39,142 bases of DNA from Anaerolineae bacterium. Its GTDB lineage: Bacteria > Chloroflexota > Anaerolineae > J102. The DNA is taken from positions 1 to 39,142 of the forward strand of contig JALXCB010000162.1 of the NCBI GenBank assembly GCA_026991225.1. The letters are read 5' to 3'. Below, in pieces: positions 14,753 through 22,116 of the stretch (the first letter of the stretch is position 1; each line of letters starts with the position of its first letter). The notes under the pieces are model-generated. The model did no database searches. It worked only from the letters and a program-made list of their open reading frames with translations, and was not told the origin of the DNA. A program made the translations under genes and the position numbers.

Positions 14753-14917
14753 ATGACTCCCAACCGACCCAACTCCTCCAACAGCGGCCAGGGCATCATC
14801 GAATTCGCGTTGATCCTCCTCCTCATCGCCATCGTCGTCCTCGCCATCCTACTGATCCTGGGGGACGATCTGCGCGCGTTCGTCTTCGACCTGCTGAACA
14901 CCTGGTTTCCGCAATAG
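14753..14917 (+). CDS. Flp/Fap-type (type IVb) pilin-like small protein
   Basis: A 54-residue protein. Residues 12-37 (GQGIIEFALILLLIAIVV and onward) match the Flp pilin pattern: cleavage after Gly12 would leave a mature N-terminus QGIIEF with Glu at +5 followed by an aromatic, then one long hydrophobic helix. The short tail DDLRAFVFDLLNTWF resembles the end of Flp1 pilins. It would be processed by a TadV-type peptidase and assembled by a Tad secretion machine; none of those genes is in the window. The GT2 gene ends 16 bases upstream, so the two may be co-transcribed. Confidence 0.75.
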   Translation: MTPNRPNSSNSGQGIIEFALILLLIAIVVLAILLILGDDLRAFVFDLLNTWFPQ

Positions 14918-15376
14918 TCTGACCGCGGGCGCATCCGCACCGAACCCGAGGAAAATGTTTATCGGCCAGGTGGCCGCAGAAAGCTGAGGGGCGCGTGCAA
15001 CCCTTCGGAAACGCTCAGGGCAGGCGTGATGGGTGAGGTCATGACGTTTTACGGTTGACGCTGATTGACTGACAAATCTTGAGGCGTTCCTTTCCGAGCG
15101 CATTCACCGAGTAAACTCGGATTCTTTAGGCGCTTCGCGCCGGCGGTCGACCTTCGTCGACCTGATTTCCATCATGAAAATGGACGGCGGAGGCCGTCCA
15201 CTGGCCGCAGGCCCGCAATGGTGCGACTTCAGTCGACAGTATAGGCGACCGAAGCAGACCTAAACGCGCTTTGTCAGTCAACCAGCGGTTGACGTTTTAC
15301 GCCCGATGCGGGCTCACCCAACGTCGGCCTGGCAAATCCTTCGCAACCGACGCCAACTCACTCTTCATCACAGAAC
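14918..15376. repeat. Spacer between the pilin gene and comF
   Basis: No gene is supported. Most of it (15042-15301) is the hairpin-array element listed separately. 15301-15370 ('gatgcgggctcacccaacgt') resembles the right part of the taatgcgtaa family seen at 19500-19560. 14918-15040 shows nothing recognisable. Confidence 0.5.
15054..15289. mobile_element. Hairpin-array element flanked by 12-bp direct repeats
   Basis: The 12-bp sequence TGACGTTTTACG occurs at 15042-15053 and 15290-15301. Just inside are inverted repeats CGCTGATTGACTGACAAA (15059-15076) and the complement of 15270-15287 (one mismatch). The interior is a string of small hairpins: ccgagtaaactcgg, ggcgcttcgcgcc, ggtcgaccttcgtcgacc, tggacggcggaggccgtcca and gcgacttcagtcg. 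Non-coding. Confidence 0.65.
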
Positions 15377-16174
15377 ATGGGCCTGCGGGACCGCTTCCGC
15401 CCCGTCCTCGATCTGGTTTTTCCGCCCAGATGCGTCTATTGCGGCAGATTGGGGAGCTATCTGTGCGATGCGTGCCGGAAGGAGGTCCAGCCCATTGGAC
15501 GGGATATCTGCATCCGTTGTGGGAATCCGATGACCGTGCGGGGCGTGTGTCATCATTGTCGCCACGACCCGCCCGACCCTATTCGCGGCATCCGCGGCGT
15601 CTTCTTCTACAAAGGGCCTATCGGTCAGAGCATCCGCAGCCTGAAATATCAGGGCGTGCGGGAACTGGCCCCCATCCTGGGAGCGTATCTGGCCGATTAC
15701 ATCCGCGAGCATCCCATCCCCATCGACGCACTGATCCCCGTGCCGCTTCACCCCCAACGCCTGGCTGCCCGCGGTTTCAATCAGAGCGAACTCCTGGCCC
15801 GAACCATCACCCACATCCTGGGCATTCCCACCCGCGCCGATGTCCTCCGTCGGGTGCGCGCCACCCAATCGCAAACGCATCTCAACCGGGCCCAGCGGCG
15901 GCAGAATGTCGCCAACGCCTTCGAAGTGGCCCCTGGCGTGGACCTGCGAGGGCGCACGCTGTTGATTATCGACGACGTCGCCACCACCGGGGCCACGCTG
16001 CGGGCCTGCGCCCTGCCCCTCCATCGGGCGGGAGCCAGGGAAATCTGGGCGTTGACCGTGGCCCGGGCGCATATCAACACTGTGATCGCCCCAGATGGTT
16101 CGGGGCCGCCCCCGGCCGAAGCCTTTCTGCTTTGGGATGAAGAACGGAAGCGGTCTGCGGGCCTGACGTTTTAA
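15377..16174 (+). CDS. comF: ComF family phosphoribosyltransferase-like protein
   Basis: A 265-residue protein. The N-terminal zinc-ribbon part has paired cysteines (Cys19/Cys22 and Cys30/Cys33, then Cys45/Cys48 and Cys58/Cys61), followed by a type I phosphoribosyltransferase fold with RGFNQSE (132-138) and the PRPP loop IIDDVATTGAT (197-207). ComF proteins take part in DNA uptake in naturally competent bacteria. No other competence gene is nearby. The start matches the family N-terminus (LDLVFPPRCVYCG). The infC promoter begins within two bases of its stop codon. Confidence 0.92.
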   Translation: MGLRDRFRPVLDLVFPPRCVYCGRLGSYLCDACRKEVQPIGRDICIRCGNPMTVRGVCHHCRHDPPDPIRGIRGVFFYKGPIGQSIRSLKYQGVRELAPILGAYLADYIREHPIPIDALIPVPLHPQRLAARGFNQSELLARTITHILGIPTRADVLRRVRATQSQTHLNRAQRRQNVANAFEVAPGVDLRGRTLLIIDDVATTGATLRACALPLHRAGAREIWALTVARAHINTVIAPDGSGPPPAEAFLLWDEERKRSAGLTF

Positions 16175-16175
16175 T

Positions 16176-16204
16176 TTGACCATTTCACCCCTTTATGGTA
16201 TGCT
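16176..16204 (+). promoter_or_regulatory. Promoter of the infC-rpmI-rplT operon
   Basis: TTGACC (16176-16181), a 17-base spacer and TATGCT (16199-16204). The leader to the proposed infC start is about 58 bases. A regulatory leader is known for infC and L20 operons in other bacteria; I could not assign one here. Confidence 0.7.
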
Positions 16205-16269
16205 TGCCAATCGCAAAACCCACTTTTCATTGCATCTTTGCATCCCAGCTTTAACAGGAGTCAGGCGCC

Positions 16270-16911
16270 ATAGCCAAGCGAAGAAGTAGTCGCCGAAGTA
16301 CGAGCCGCGCACCTCGGGTTCGTATCAACGAACAAATCAGAGCCCCCAAAATTCGGGTGGTGGATGAGTCTGGTAATCAACTGGGCGTGATGACCCCATC
16401 CGAGGCTTTGCGTCTTGCCCGGGAGCGTGATCTGGACCTGGTGGAGGTTGCGCCCAAGGCCGATCCGCCCGTTTGCCGCCTGATCGATTACGGCAAATAT
16501 CAGTACGAACAGACGAAACGGCAGCGGCAGGCCCGCAAAGCGCAGAAACAGGTCGAGGTCAAGGAGATCCGTCTCCGCCCCAAGACCAGCGAACATGACA
16601 CCGAGGTTCGGCTCAAGCAGGCCCGCAAGTTCCTGGAAAGCGGGGCCAAGGTCAAGGTCCGCTTGCGTTTTCGCGGCCGCGAAATCCAGCATTCCGACGT
16701 GGCCATGAAGATCATGAAGGAATTTGCGGATGAGCTGGCGGATGTGGGCGAAGTCGAAGTGCGTCCCAACATGGAAGGGCGCAGCCTGCTGATGATCATC
16801 GCCCCCCTGCCCAATCGCTCCCAATCGAGTAAAAAATCCTCCTCGAAACCTCCTCAGAAAACTCAGGAGAAAGCCGCAGCCAAGGCGCCAGACGCCAAGA
16901 AAACCGGCTAA
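16270..16911 (+). CDS. infC: Translation initiation factor IF-3, apparent ATA start codon
   Basis: A 213-residue IF-3 if translation starts at ATA 16270. The frame is closed upstream by TAA at 16252, and the only standard start candidates (GTG 16357 and 16360) would delete the conserved N-terminal segment RVRINEQIRAPKIRVVDE, which aligns with other IF-3s. AGGAG (16256-16260) sits nine bases before the ATA. infC genes of E. coli and B. subtilis use AUU, through which IF-3 represses its own synthesis because it rejects non-AUG starts; AUA should allow the same feedback. The domain order is normal: N-domain, KR-rich linker (QTKRQRQARKAQKQ) and C-domain with FLESGAKVKVRLRFRGRE. The C-terminal tail is Ser/Lys-rich. 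First gene of infC-rpmI-rplT. Confidence 0.93.
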   Translation: MAKRRSSRRSTSRAPRVRINEQIRAPKIRVVDESGNQLGVMTPSEALRLARERDLDLVEVAPKADPPVCRLIDYGKYQYEQTKRQRQARKAQKQVEVKEIRLRPKTSEHDTEVRLKQARKFLESGAKVKVRLRFRGREIQHSDVAMKIMKEFADELADVGEVEVRPNMEGRSLLMIIAPLPNRSQSSKKSSSKPPQKTQEKAAAKAPDAKKTG

Positions 16912-16998
16912 CCTCAGCACTTCCGCCAATCATTTATCTTCGAGAGGGTGCTGCTCATCATGAGAAGCTCCCTCTTTACTTGTCAGGAGATATCCATC

Positions 16999-17211
16999 AT
17001 GCCCAAGATCAAAACCTATAAATCGGCCGCCAAGCGGTTCAGGCTTTCGGCCACCGGCAAATTGCGCCGCCACAAGCAGGGCAAAGGCCACCTCAAGCGC
17101 CGCACGCCTAAACGCAGCAAGCGCCAGTTCGACAAGCTGCTCACCGATAACGAACTGAGCCACAAGCGCCGCTTGCAGCAACTCGCGCCGTATCTCAAAA
17201 AACAAAAGTAA
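16999..17211 (+). CDS. rpmI: 50S ribosomal protein L35
   Basis: A 70-residue protein. ATG 16999 begins MPKIKTYKSAAKRFRLS, the L35 hallmark, with AGGAG nine bases upstream; the open frame before it is not conserved. The middle KGHLKRRTPKRSKRQF is typical. It lies between infC and rplT, the classic order, and supports the large subunit. Confidence 0.97.
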   Translation: MPKIKTYKSAAKRFRLSATGKLRRHKQGKGHLKRRTPKRSKRQFDKLLTDNELSHKRRLQQLAPYLKKQK

Positions 17212-17249
17212 AGCCAAACGAGCATCCAAACACGTAAAACGAGGTTCCC

Positions 17250-17606
17250 ATGACACGCGCAACCAGTGGCGTTACCACTCGCGCCCGCCATAAGAAGGTT
17301 CTGAAGCTCACCAAAGGTCATTATGGCGCCCGGCATCGTCTCTTCCGGACCGCCAATGAATCCATGATCCACGCGCTGCTCTATGCCTATCGCGACCGCC
17401 GTCGCCGCAAGCGCGACTTCCGCCGCCTGTGGATCACGCGCATCAACGCGGCCAGCCGTCAGCATGGCATGAAGTACAGCACCCTCATCCATGCCCTCAA
17501 AGAGGCCGACATCCAACTGGATCGCAAGATCCTGGCCGATCTGGCCGTGAACGATCCCAAAGCTTTCGAGGCCGTGGTCGAGACCGCCAGGCAAGCTGTC
17601 AGCTAA
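17250..17606 (+). CDS. rplT: 50S ribosomal protein L20
   Basis: A 118-residue protein of normal length. Family segments are [40 protein letters not shown] and [19 protein letters not shown]20 is needed early in large-subunit assembly and represses its own operon by binding the leader mRNA in several bacteria. GAGG lies six bases before the ATG. An rRNA methyltransferase gene follows 11 bases after the stop. Confidence 0.97.
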   Translation: MTRATSGVTTRARHKKVLKLTKGHYGARHRLFRTANESMIHALLYAYRDRRRRKRDFRRLWITRINAASRQHGMKYSTLIHALKEADIQLDRKILADLAVNDPKAFEAVVETARQAVS

Positions 17607-17617
17607 AAACGGATGCG

Positions 17618-18400
17618 ATGCACATCATCGACATCACCAGCGCCGCGAATCCCAGGCTGAAGCTGGCAAAATCCCTGCATCAGCGGCGGAACCGGCGTAA
17701 ATATCAACAGATCCTCCTGGAAGGCGAGCGCCTCATCGCCGACAGCCTCAGCGCCGGAATTTCCCCGGCGCTTTTTTTCTTTACGCCCGAGGCCCAGGCC
17801 CGTTATCCCGCGCTCCTGACCCAGGTCGATCAGATGGGCGCGCCGCTTTTACGCGTCCCCGACCATCTTTTCGCCCAGATCGCGGACACGGTCACGCCTC
17901 AGGGCGTGCTCGCGGTCAGCCCGATTCCCCAGGTTCCGCCCGGCGATAAGGGGCTGGCGTTGGTCCTCGACGGCGTGCGCGATCCGGGCAATCTGGGCGC
18001 GATCCTGCGCACGGCCGCGGCCGCGGACGTGGACCAGGTCATCATCCTGCCCGGCGTCACCGACCCCTGGTCGCCCAAAGCCTTACGTGCGGGCATGGGC
18101 GCGCATTTTCGCATCGCCATCCGCCAGGCGGCCTCGGCCGGGGAGGCCCAAACCTGGCTGGATGGCTACGCCGTTTATTTCGCCGACGCACACGCCGCGC
18201 AGCTCTACACACACCCCGATTGGTCCGCCCCCAGCGCCCTCATCCTGGGCGGCGAGACGGAACGGGCCCGCATCATCGATCTCTGGCCCGACGTCCAGCC
18301 CATCGCCATCCCCATGGCCCGCGGAGTCGAATCCCTCAACGTGGCCGTGGCCGGGGGCGTCATCCTCTACGAGGCCGTCAGGCAGCGAAGGAAGGAGTAA
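17618..18400 (+). CDS. SpoU/TrmH-family RNA 2'-O-methyltransferase
   Basis: A 260-residue protein with the layout of SpoU methyltransferases. The N-terminal substrate-binding domain includes RRKYQQILLEGERLIADSL (about residues 26-45). The C-terminal knotted SAM-binding domain has motif 1 LVLDGVRDPGNLGAILRTA, motif 2 ALILGGETERA and motif 3 IPMARGVESLNVAVAGGV, with the Arg and Asn used in catalysis. It methylates ribose 2'-OH in rRNA or tRNA; the exact site cannot be read from sequence. Its place right behind rplT is common for 23S rRNA methylases of this type. It starts 11 bases after the rplT stop and ends three bases before metF, so it is in the same transcript. Confidence 0.92.
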   Translation: MHIIDITSAANPRLKLAKSLHQRRNRRKYQQILLEGERLIADSLSAGISPALFFFTPEAQARYPALLTQVDQMGAPLLRVPDHLFAQIADTVTPQGVLAVSPIPQVPPGDKGLALVLDGVRDPGNLGAILRTAAAADVDQVIILPGVTDPWSPKALRAGMGAHFRIAIRQAASAGEAQTWLDGYAVYFADAHAAQLYTHPDWSAPSALILGGETERARIIDLWPDVQPIAIPMARGVESLNVAVAGGVILYEAVRQRRKE

Positions 18401-18403
18401 GCC

Positions 18404-19285
18404 ATGCAGTTCAAAGACATCTATCAACAGGCCCAGGCCCCTGTCCTTTCGGTGGAGCTTTTCCCGCCCAAAACCGAGAAAGGATGGGCTAATCTGGAGA
18501 AGGAACTGGCCCAGATCATGAAGCACCAAGTGGGATTCGTCTCCGTCACCTATGGTGCGGGCGGCTCCACCCGGAACAACACGTTGGAGCTGGTGAAGTA
18601 TGTGCGCGAGACGTATGGCGTGACCACGGTCTCTCATTTCACCTGCGTGGGGGCTACGAAGGAATCGGTCATCGAGTATGTGGACCGGGCCATGGCCGCG
18701 GGCTCCGAAAATCTGGTGGCCTTGCGCGGCGACCCGCCCAAGGGGCAGATCGAGTTTACGCCTACGCCCGGCGGCTTTCACTACGCCTATCAATTGGTCG
18801 CTTTCCTCAAGGAACATTATGGCGACCGGCTCTCCCTGGCTGTGGCGGGCTATCCCGAAGGCCATGTGGAGACCCGCGACCTGGCCACCAGCATCGAGCA
18901 CTTGAAGATGAAAGTGGATGCGGGCGCGGACCTGGTCATCACCCAGCTATTTTACGATAATGCGGACTTCTTCCGTTTTCGCGACATGGCGGTGAAGGCG
19001 GGCATCGACGTTCCCATCGTGCCCGGCCTCCTGCCCATCACCAAATACTCCCAGATCGACCGGATTACGAAGCTGTGCGGGGCCAGCATTCCGGCCGACC
19101 TGACGAAGCTGTTGACCACCTATGAAGACGGCTCGCCCGACCAGCAGATGGCGGGCATCGCCGCGGCCATCGATCAGGCGGGCGAGTTGCTCGAAAATGA
19201 TGTGCCCGGCATCCACATTTTTACGTTGAACAACAGCCTGGCCACGGCCCACATGGTCGCGGCCCTGGGGCATTATTTCGAGTAA
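18404..19285 (+). CDS. metF: 5,10-methylenetetrahydrofolate reductase
   Basis: A 293-residue FAD-dependent TIM barrel that reduces methylene-THF to methyl-THF for methionine synthesis. It begins with SVELFPPKTEKG (16-27; the conserved catalytic Glu lies here), then FVSVTYGAGGSTRNNT, ENLVALRGDPP and the late DLVITQLFYDN and IVPGLLPI segments. Length fits the bacterial single-domain enzyme. AAGGAG lies eight bases before the ATG, and the methyltransferase stop is three bases upstream. Last gene of the run starting at infC. Confidence 0.95.
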   Translation: MQFKDIYQQAQAPVLSVELFPPKTEKGWANLEKELAQIMKHQVGFVSVTYGAGGSTRNNTLELVKYVRETYGVTTVSHFTCVGATKESVIEYVDRAMAAGSENLVALRGDPPKGQIEFTPTPGGFHYAYQLVAFLKEHYGDRLSLAVAGYPEGHVETRDLATSIEHLKMKVDAGADLVITQLFYDNADFFRFRDMAVKAGIDVPIVPGLLPITKYSQIDRITKLCGASIPADLTKLLTTYEDGSPDQQMAGIAAAIDQAGELLENDVPGIHIFTLNNSLATAHMVAALGHYFE

Positions 19286-20117
19286 GGGACGGTCTACGTA
19301 GTCCCGTAAACCGGTAGACCAGGAAACCAGAAAACCAGGAAGACCAAGAAGACCGGGCCGCGTCGCTTGCCCACCCGGTCTACTGGTCTACCGATACAGA
19401 TGAAAATGCCTCGCGGCCAAAGTGGCGCGGGAAGCCAGGCACGTAATGCGTAATGCGTAAGGTCGTCACGGATTACGCATTACGCATCACGCCGGTCGCC
19501 GCCTCGCCCAACGTGGGCTTGGCGATTTTTGGTAGGCAGGGCCAACGCTATTTTCAGAACAGTCCGATCTTCAAGCCATGTCCACGCTGAAGCTGCGTCG
19601 CCCGATGCGGTAGGGTTCGGTGCGGGCGAGCGCCCGCCCAACCCCGCGCCCCGCTTGTGGCGGCGGATGGGCGAGGGGGCGCGAAGTGCTCTGGCCTCTG
19701 GCGTTCCGGCCCTCTGGCCCTCTGGCTCTCTGACCTCCACGGGCCGTCGTTCCGTAGCCCGGGGGCTTCAGGATACTGTTGGTTTACCTGGGTGCGTCGA
19801 GGATGCGCCCCCTCCCGGCCTCCCTCGCTGTACGGGGGAGGAGGTCTTTACTCCGGAAAAAGGGCTTATTCCTTGAAAATCGACTGGGTTCGGGCGTCCC
19901 CCTCCCCCGATACTCGCTCCGCTCGTGTTCGGGGGAGGGGCGCAGGAGTGGGGGCAGCGTTGGCAGATCGCCGCCTCTGCTGGTTTGTTTTGCAGCCGGC
20001 TTGGGGTTTGCCAACAGTATCCTTCAGCTCCGGGTGGCCGAGGCCGAAAACACCTGATTTCAAAATGCGTTTAGTTTAAATTCCGGTCAATCACCCAACA
20101 GGATTCACAAACTCCAG
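19286..20117. repeat. 832-bp repeat mosaic after metF
   Basis: No gene is supported. In order: a 'ggtagaccaggaaaccag' inverted repeat (19291-19393, relative at 38555-38663), a full copy of the taatgcgtaa palindromic family (19394-19566), an inverted 'ggccctctggccctctggct' tandem run (about 19690-19740), a hairpin split by an inserted element (19771-20021), and a TAAACTAAA-family terminus (20070-20078). Such layering suggests repeated insertion into a neutral site. Confidence 0.6.
19771..20021. mobile_element. GATACTGTTGG-ended element inserted in a hairpin apex
   Basis: An element of about 251 bp with inverted ends GATACTGTTGG (from 19772) and CCAACAGTATC (to 20021). CTTCAG is present on both sides (19766-19771 and 20022-20027), so the duplication is 4 to 6 bp. 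Joining the flanks restores a hairpin of the multi-hairpin family, with the flank CTTCAG at its apex. Single ends of the same element abut TTCA at 2288-2293 and 38714-38720. The interior holds gggggagg hairpins and no gene. Confidence 0.68.
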
Positions 20118-21626
20118 TCATTGCGGCATGGTGAAATTTGCGCCCAGGATGATGACGATGTCGGCCTGGAGCTGATCGGGCGCGCCGGGCCGGATATCCT
20201 GGTCGGAAACGCCGAGCAAATCGGCCAACTGTCGCACGATGGCATCATGCCCGCCCCCCTCGATGATCTGCGTGGTCGCGTAATCGTTGCGGTCCGCCTG
20301 ACCGATGCCCACGATATTGTAGCCGTAGGAGATGAGGATGTCAGAGACCTCCTTCTCCAGATCGGGCGTGGTCGTGCCGTTGAGGACGATGATGCGCACC
20401 TCCTGCCCGGTGGGCGTCGCGCCCGGCTGGGATGCAGCGTCCGCCGGGGAGGTGGCTGTAGGCGGGATCGTCTGGCTCTGGCCCGACCCCTCCGCGTTGT
20501 CCGCCGCAAAAAAGTCGCTGATGGCCGCCTGGATCCGGTCCATCTTGGGCATGAGCACCCAGGCGCCCGTATCCGTGATGGTGGGCTCCACCATGTCCAC
20601 GTCGATGATCAGCCGCCGGACGTTGTCCAGATTCATGTTCCGGGCCATGTTGGCCAGCGCAATCATCTTGCTCAGGGGCATGTCGGTCTGGATGGAGTCG
20701 GAGAGGATGTTGAGCAGGGCCGGGGCGCGCACGATGAGTCGGGGCAGCTCGCCCGTGCTCAGCACCTTGTCCTTCACCGCCATGATCACCTGCTGCTGAC
20801 GCTCCATCCGCCCGAAATCGCTGTCCACATGGCGGGTGCGGGCGTATTTCAACGCCAGGTCCGCATCCATGCAATAGTGGCCCGGCTCGATGTAGAGGGG
20901 ATCGTAGCCGTAATTGTCGTCGGGGAAGGTGGGATCGTCAATGAGTTTGGGCACGTCGATGTCGATGCAGCCGATTTCCTCCAACAGCTTGCGGAAGCCC
21001 TCGAAATTGATGCGGACGTAATAATCCACCGGCTGGCCGATGAGGCTCTCCACCGTCTTTTTGGCCAGCGCGGGCCCGCCGCCGGGATAATTTTTGGCGT
21101 CACCGATGACATGGGCGCTGTTGATACGCGTCTCCCAATAGCCGGGCACCTGCACCCACAGGTCGCGGGGGAAGGAGATCATGCCCACGTCGCCCGTTTT
21201 CGGGTTCACGTGCAGCAGGATCATCGTGTCTGTGCGGAAATAGCCCTTCTCGTTGGGACGCTGATCGATGCCCAGGAGGAGGATGTTGACCGGGTCTTGC
21301 GTTTCCCAGAAGGAATCGGTTGGGATTTCGGGCGTGGCGTTGACGGCCGCGCCGGGAAGCGTTTCGCCTGGATGGGACTCCGGGTTTTGGGGCGAATCGG
21401 CCAGGGCTTGCTGCAAACCATCCTCCCGATGGCTTCCAAACAACAGGGGATGCGCGTCCGCCTGGGGCGAGGCGAGGAGGATGGAACGGGCCGTACGGAA
21501 GAACAGGAAACTCGCGTAGAGGAAAGAGGCCAGGAAGATCACCAAAAGCAGGCCCAATAGCCCGCCCGAAAAGAGTTTTCCGGTTGGCGAAGCGTGTTTT
21601 GAGGGGTGTTGCATGGGTTGCGTCAT
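20118..21626 (-). CDS. LytR-CpsA-Psr (LCP) family cell-wall ligase with LytR C-terminal domain
   Basis: A 502-residue membrane protein from ATG 21626. One membrane segment follows a cytoplasmic N-terminus (SGGLLGLLLVIFLASFLYAS). The LCP catalytic domain has NILLLGIDQRPNE, FRTDTMILLHVNP and VGMISFPRDLWVQVPG, with conserved Arg and Asp that bind lipid pyrophosphate, then ALKYARTRHVDSDFGRMERQ. The C-terminal LytR_C domain is VRIIVLNGTTTPDLEKEVSD and onward, after a Ser/Thr/Pro-rich linker. LCP enzymes transfer polyprenyl-linked glycopolymers onto peptidoglycan outside the membrane. This start is preferred because TAAACT lies seven bases before it; the open frame extends 19 codons further upstream. 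A MITE lies beyond the promoter. Confidence 0.92.
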   Translation of the reverse strand: MTQPMQHPSKHASPTGKLFSGGLLGLLLVIFLASFLYASFLFFRTARSILLASPQADAHPLLFGSHREDGLQQALADSPQNPESHPGETLPGAAVNATPEIPTDSFWETQDPVNILLLGIDQRPNEKGYFRTDTMILLHVNPKTGDVGMISFPRDLWVQVPGYWETRINSAHVIGDAKNYPGGGPALAKKTVESLIGQPVDYYVRINFEGFRKLLEEIGCIDIDVPKLIDDPTFPDDNYGYDPLYIEPGHYCMDADLALKYARTRHVDSDFGRMERQQQVIMAVKDKVLSTGELPRLIVRAPALLNILSDSIQTDMPLSKMIALANMARNMNLDNVRRLIIDVDMVEPTITDTGAWVLMPKMDRIQAAISDFFAADNAEGSGQSQTIPPTATSPADAASQPGATPTGQEVRIIVLNGTTTPDLEKEVSDILISYGYNIVGIGQADRNDYATTQIIEGGGHDAIVRQLADLLGVSDQDIRPGAPDQLQADIVIILGANFTMPQ

Positions 21627-21633
21627 AGCCTGA

Positions 21634-21639
21634 AGTTTA
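21634..21639 (-). promoter_or_regulatory. -10 box, leaderless promoter of the LCP gene
   Basis: Minus-strand TAAACT with seven bases to the ATG at 21626 and a weak -35-like TTGCAG 17 bases upstream (21657-21662). There is no room for a Shine-Dalgarno in the resulting mRNA. Confidence 0.45.
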
Positions 21640-21691
21640 CTCTTTTCGCTCAAAAGCTGCAAAATCCCGCCATCCCGGCGCATGACAAATC

Positions 21692-21842
21692 GTAACTGCT
21701 AACGTGCTTGACTTTAGGCCTCCAAAAGCCACGAAGGCTCGAAGTTTTTCGAAGACACGAAGGAAATATAAAAACCACGTCGCTCCTTCGCTTTTCTTCG
21801 TGTCTTTGTGGCAAAAAGTGGCGGCGACACCTTAGGAGTTAC
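21692..21842. mobile_element. GTAAC-ended MITE, copy 3, with 8-bp target duplication
   Basis: A 151-bp element with ends GTAACTGCTAACGT and (complement of right end) GTAACTCCTAAGGT, flanked by the perfect 8-bp direct repeat GACAAATC (21684-21691 and 21843-21850). It is nearly the reverse complement of copy 1, with the same 'ccacgaaggctcgaagtttt' and 'cttcgtgtctttgtggcaaa' arms. It sits in the promoter region shared by the divergent LCP and DUF951 genes. Confidence 0.88.
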
Positions 21843-21871
21843 GACAAATCTGTGAAATCGGGATTTGTTGG

Positions 21872-21877
21872 TATAAT
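21872..21877 (+). promoter_or_regulatory. Extended -10 box, leaderless promoter of the DUF951-MFS pair
   Basis: TTGGTATAAT (TG-G-TATAAT) ends eight bases before ATG 21886, so the mRNA would have a leader of at most two bases. No -35 is evident; the MITE target duplication lies just upstream. Confidence 0.55.
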
Positions 21878-21885
21878 GTTTCTTT

Positions 21886-22116
21886 ATGAGCCAGCCCGAG
21901 TATATCGAAATCCACGTCGGCGACATCGTTCGACTGAAGAAAAAACACCCCTGCGGCGGTTGGGAGTGGCGGGTCGTGCGCACAGGCGCGGATATCGGTC
22001 TGATTTGCACGACCTGTCAACGACGATTGATGCTGCCTCGGGACAAATTCCGCCGGTCCCTGAAACAGATCGTCGCCCGCGCCTCGGATATGGACCTCAA
22101 CGACCAATCTCTATGA
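21886..22116 (+). CDS. DUF951 family small protein
   Basis: A 76-residue protein matching DUF951: IHVGDIVRLKKKHPCGGWEW (9-28), then RTGADIGLICTTCQRRLMLP and RDKFRRSLK. The HPCG and CxxC cysteines suggest metal binding or a nucleic-acid-binding barrel; the function is unknown. In many bacteria this gene neighbours translation or membrane genes. Here the MFS transporter start overlaps its stop (ATGA), so they are coupled. Confidence 0.85.
   Translation: MSQPEYIEIHVGDIVRLKKKHPCGGWEWRVVRTGADIGLICTTCQRRLMLPRDKFRRSLKQIVARASDMDLNDQSL

Noticed and set aside
16357-16911. infC starting at GTG 16357
   Set aside because: This would remove the conserved RINEQIRAPKIR segment of IF-3 and has no ribosome site; the ATA with AGGAG upstream fits better.
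21708-22112. Upstream extension of the MFS transporter frame
   Set aside because: The frame is open back to 21708 but runs through a MITE and out of frame across the DUF951 gene. The ATGA overlap and the first conserved residues support ATG 22113.
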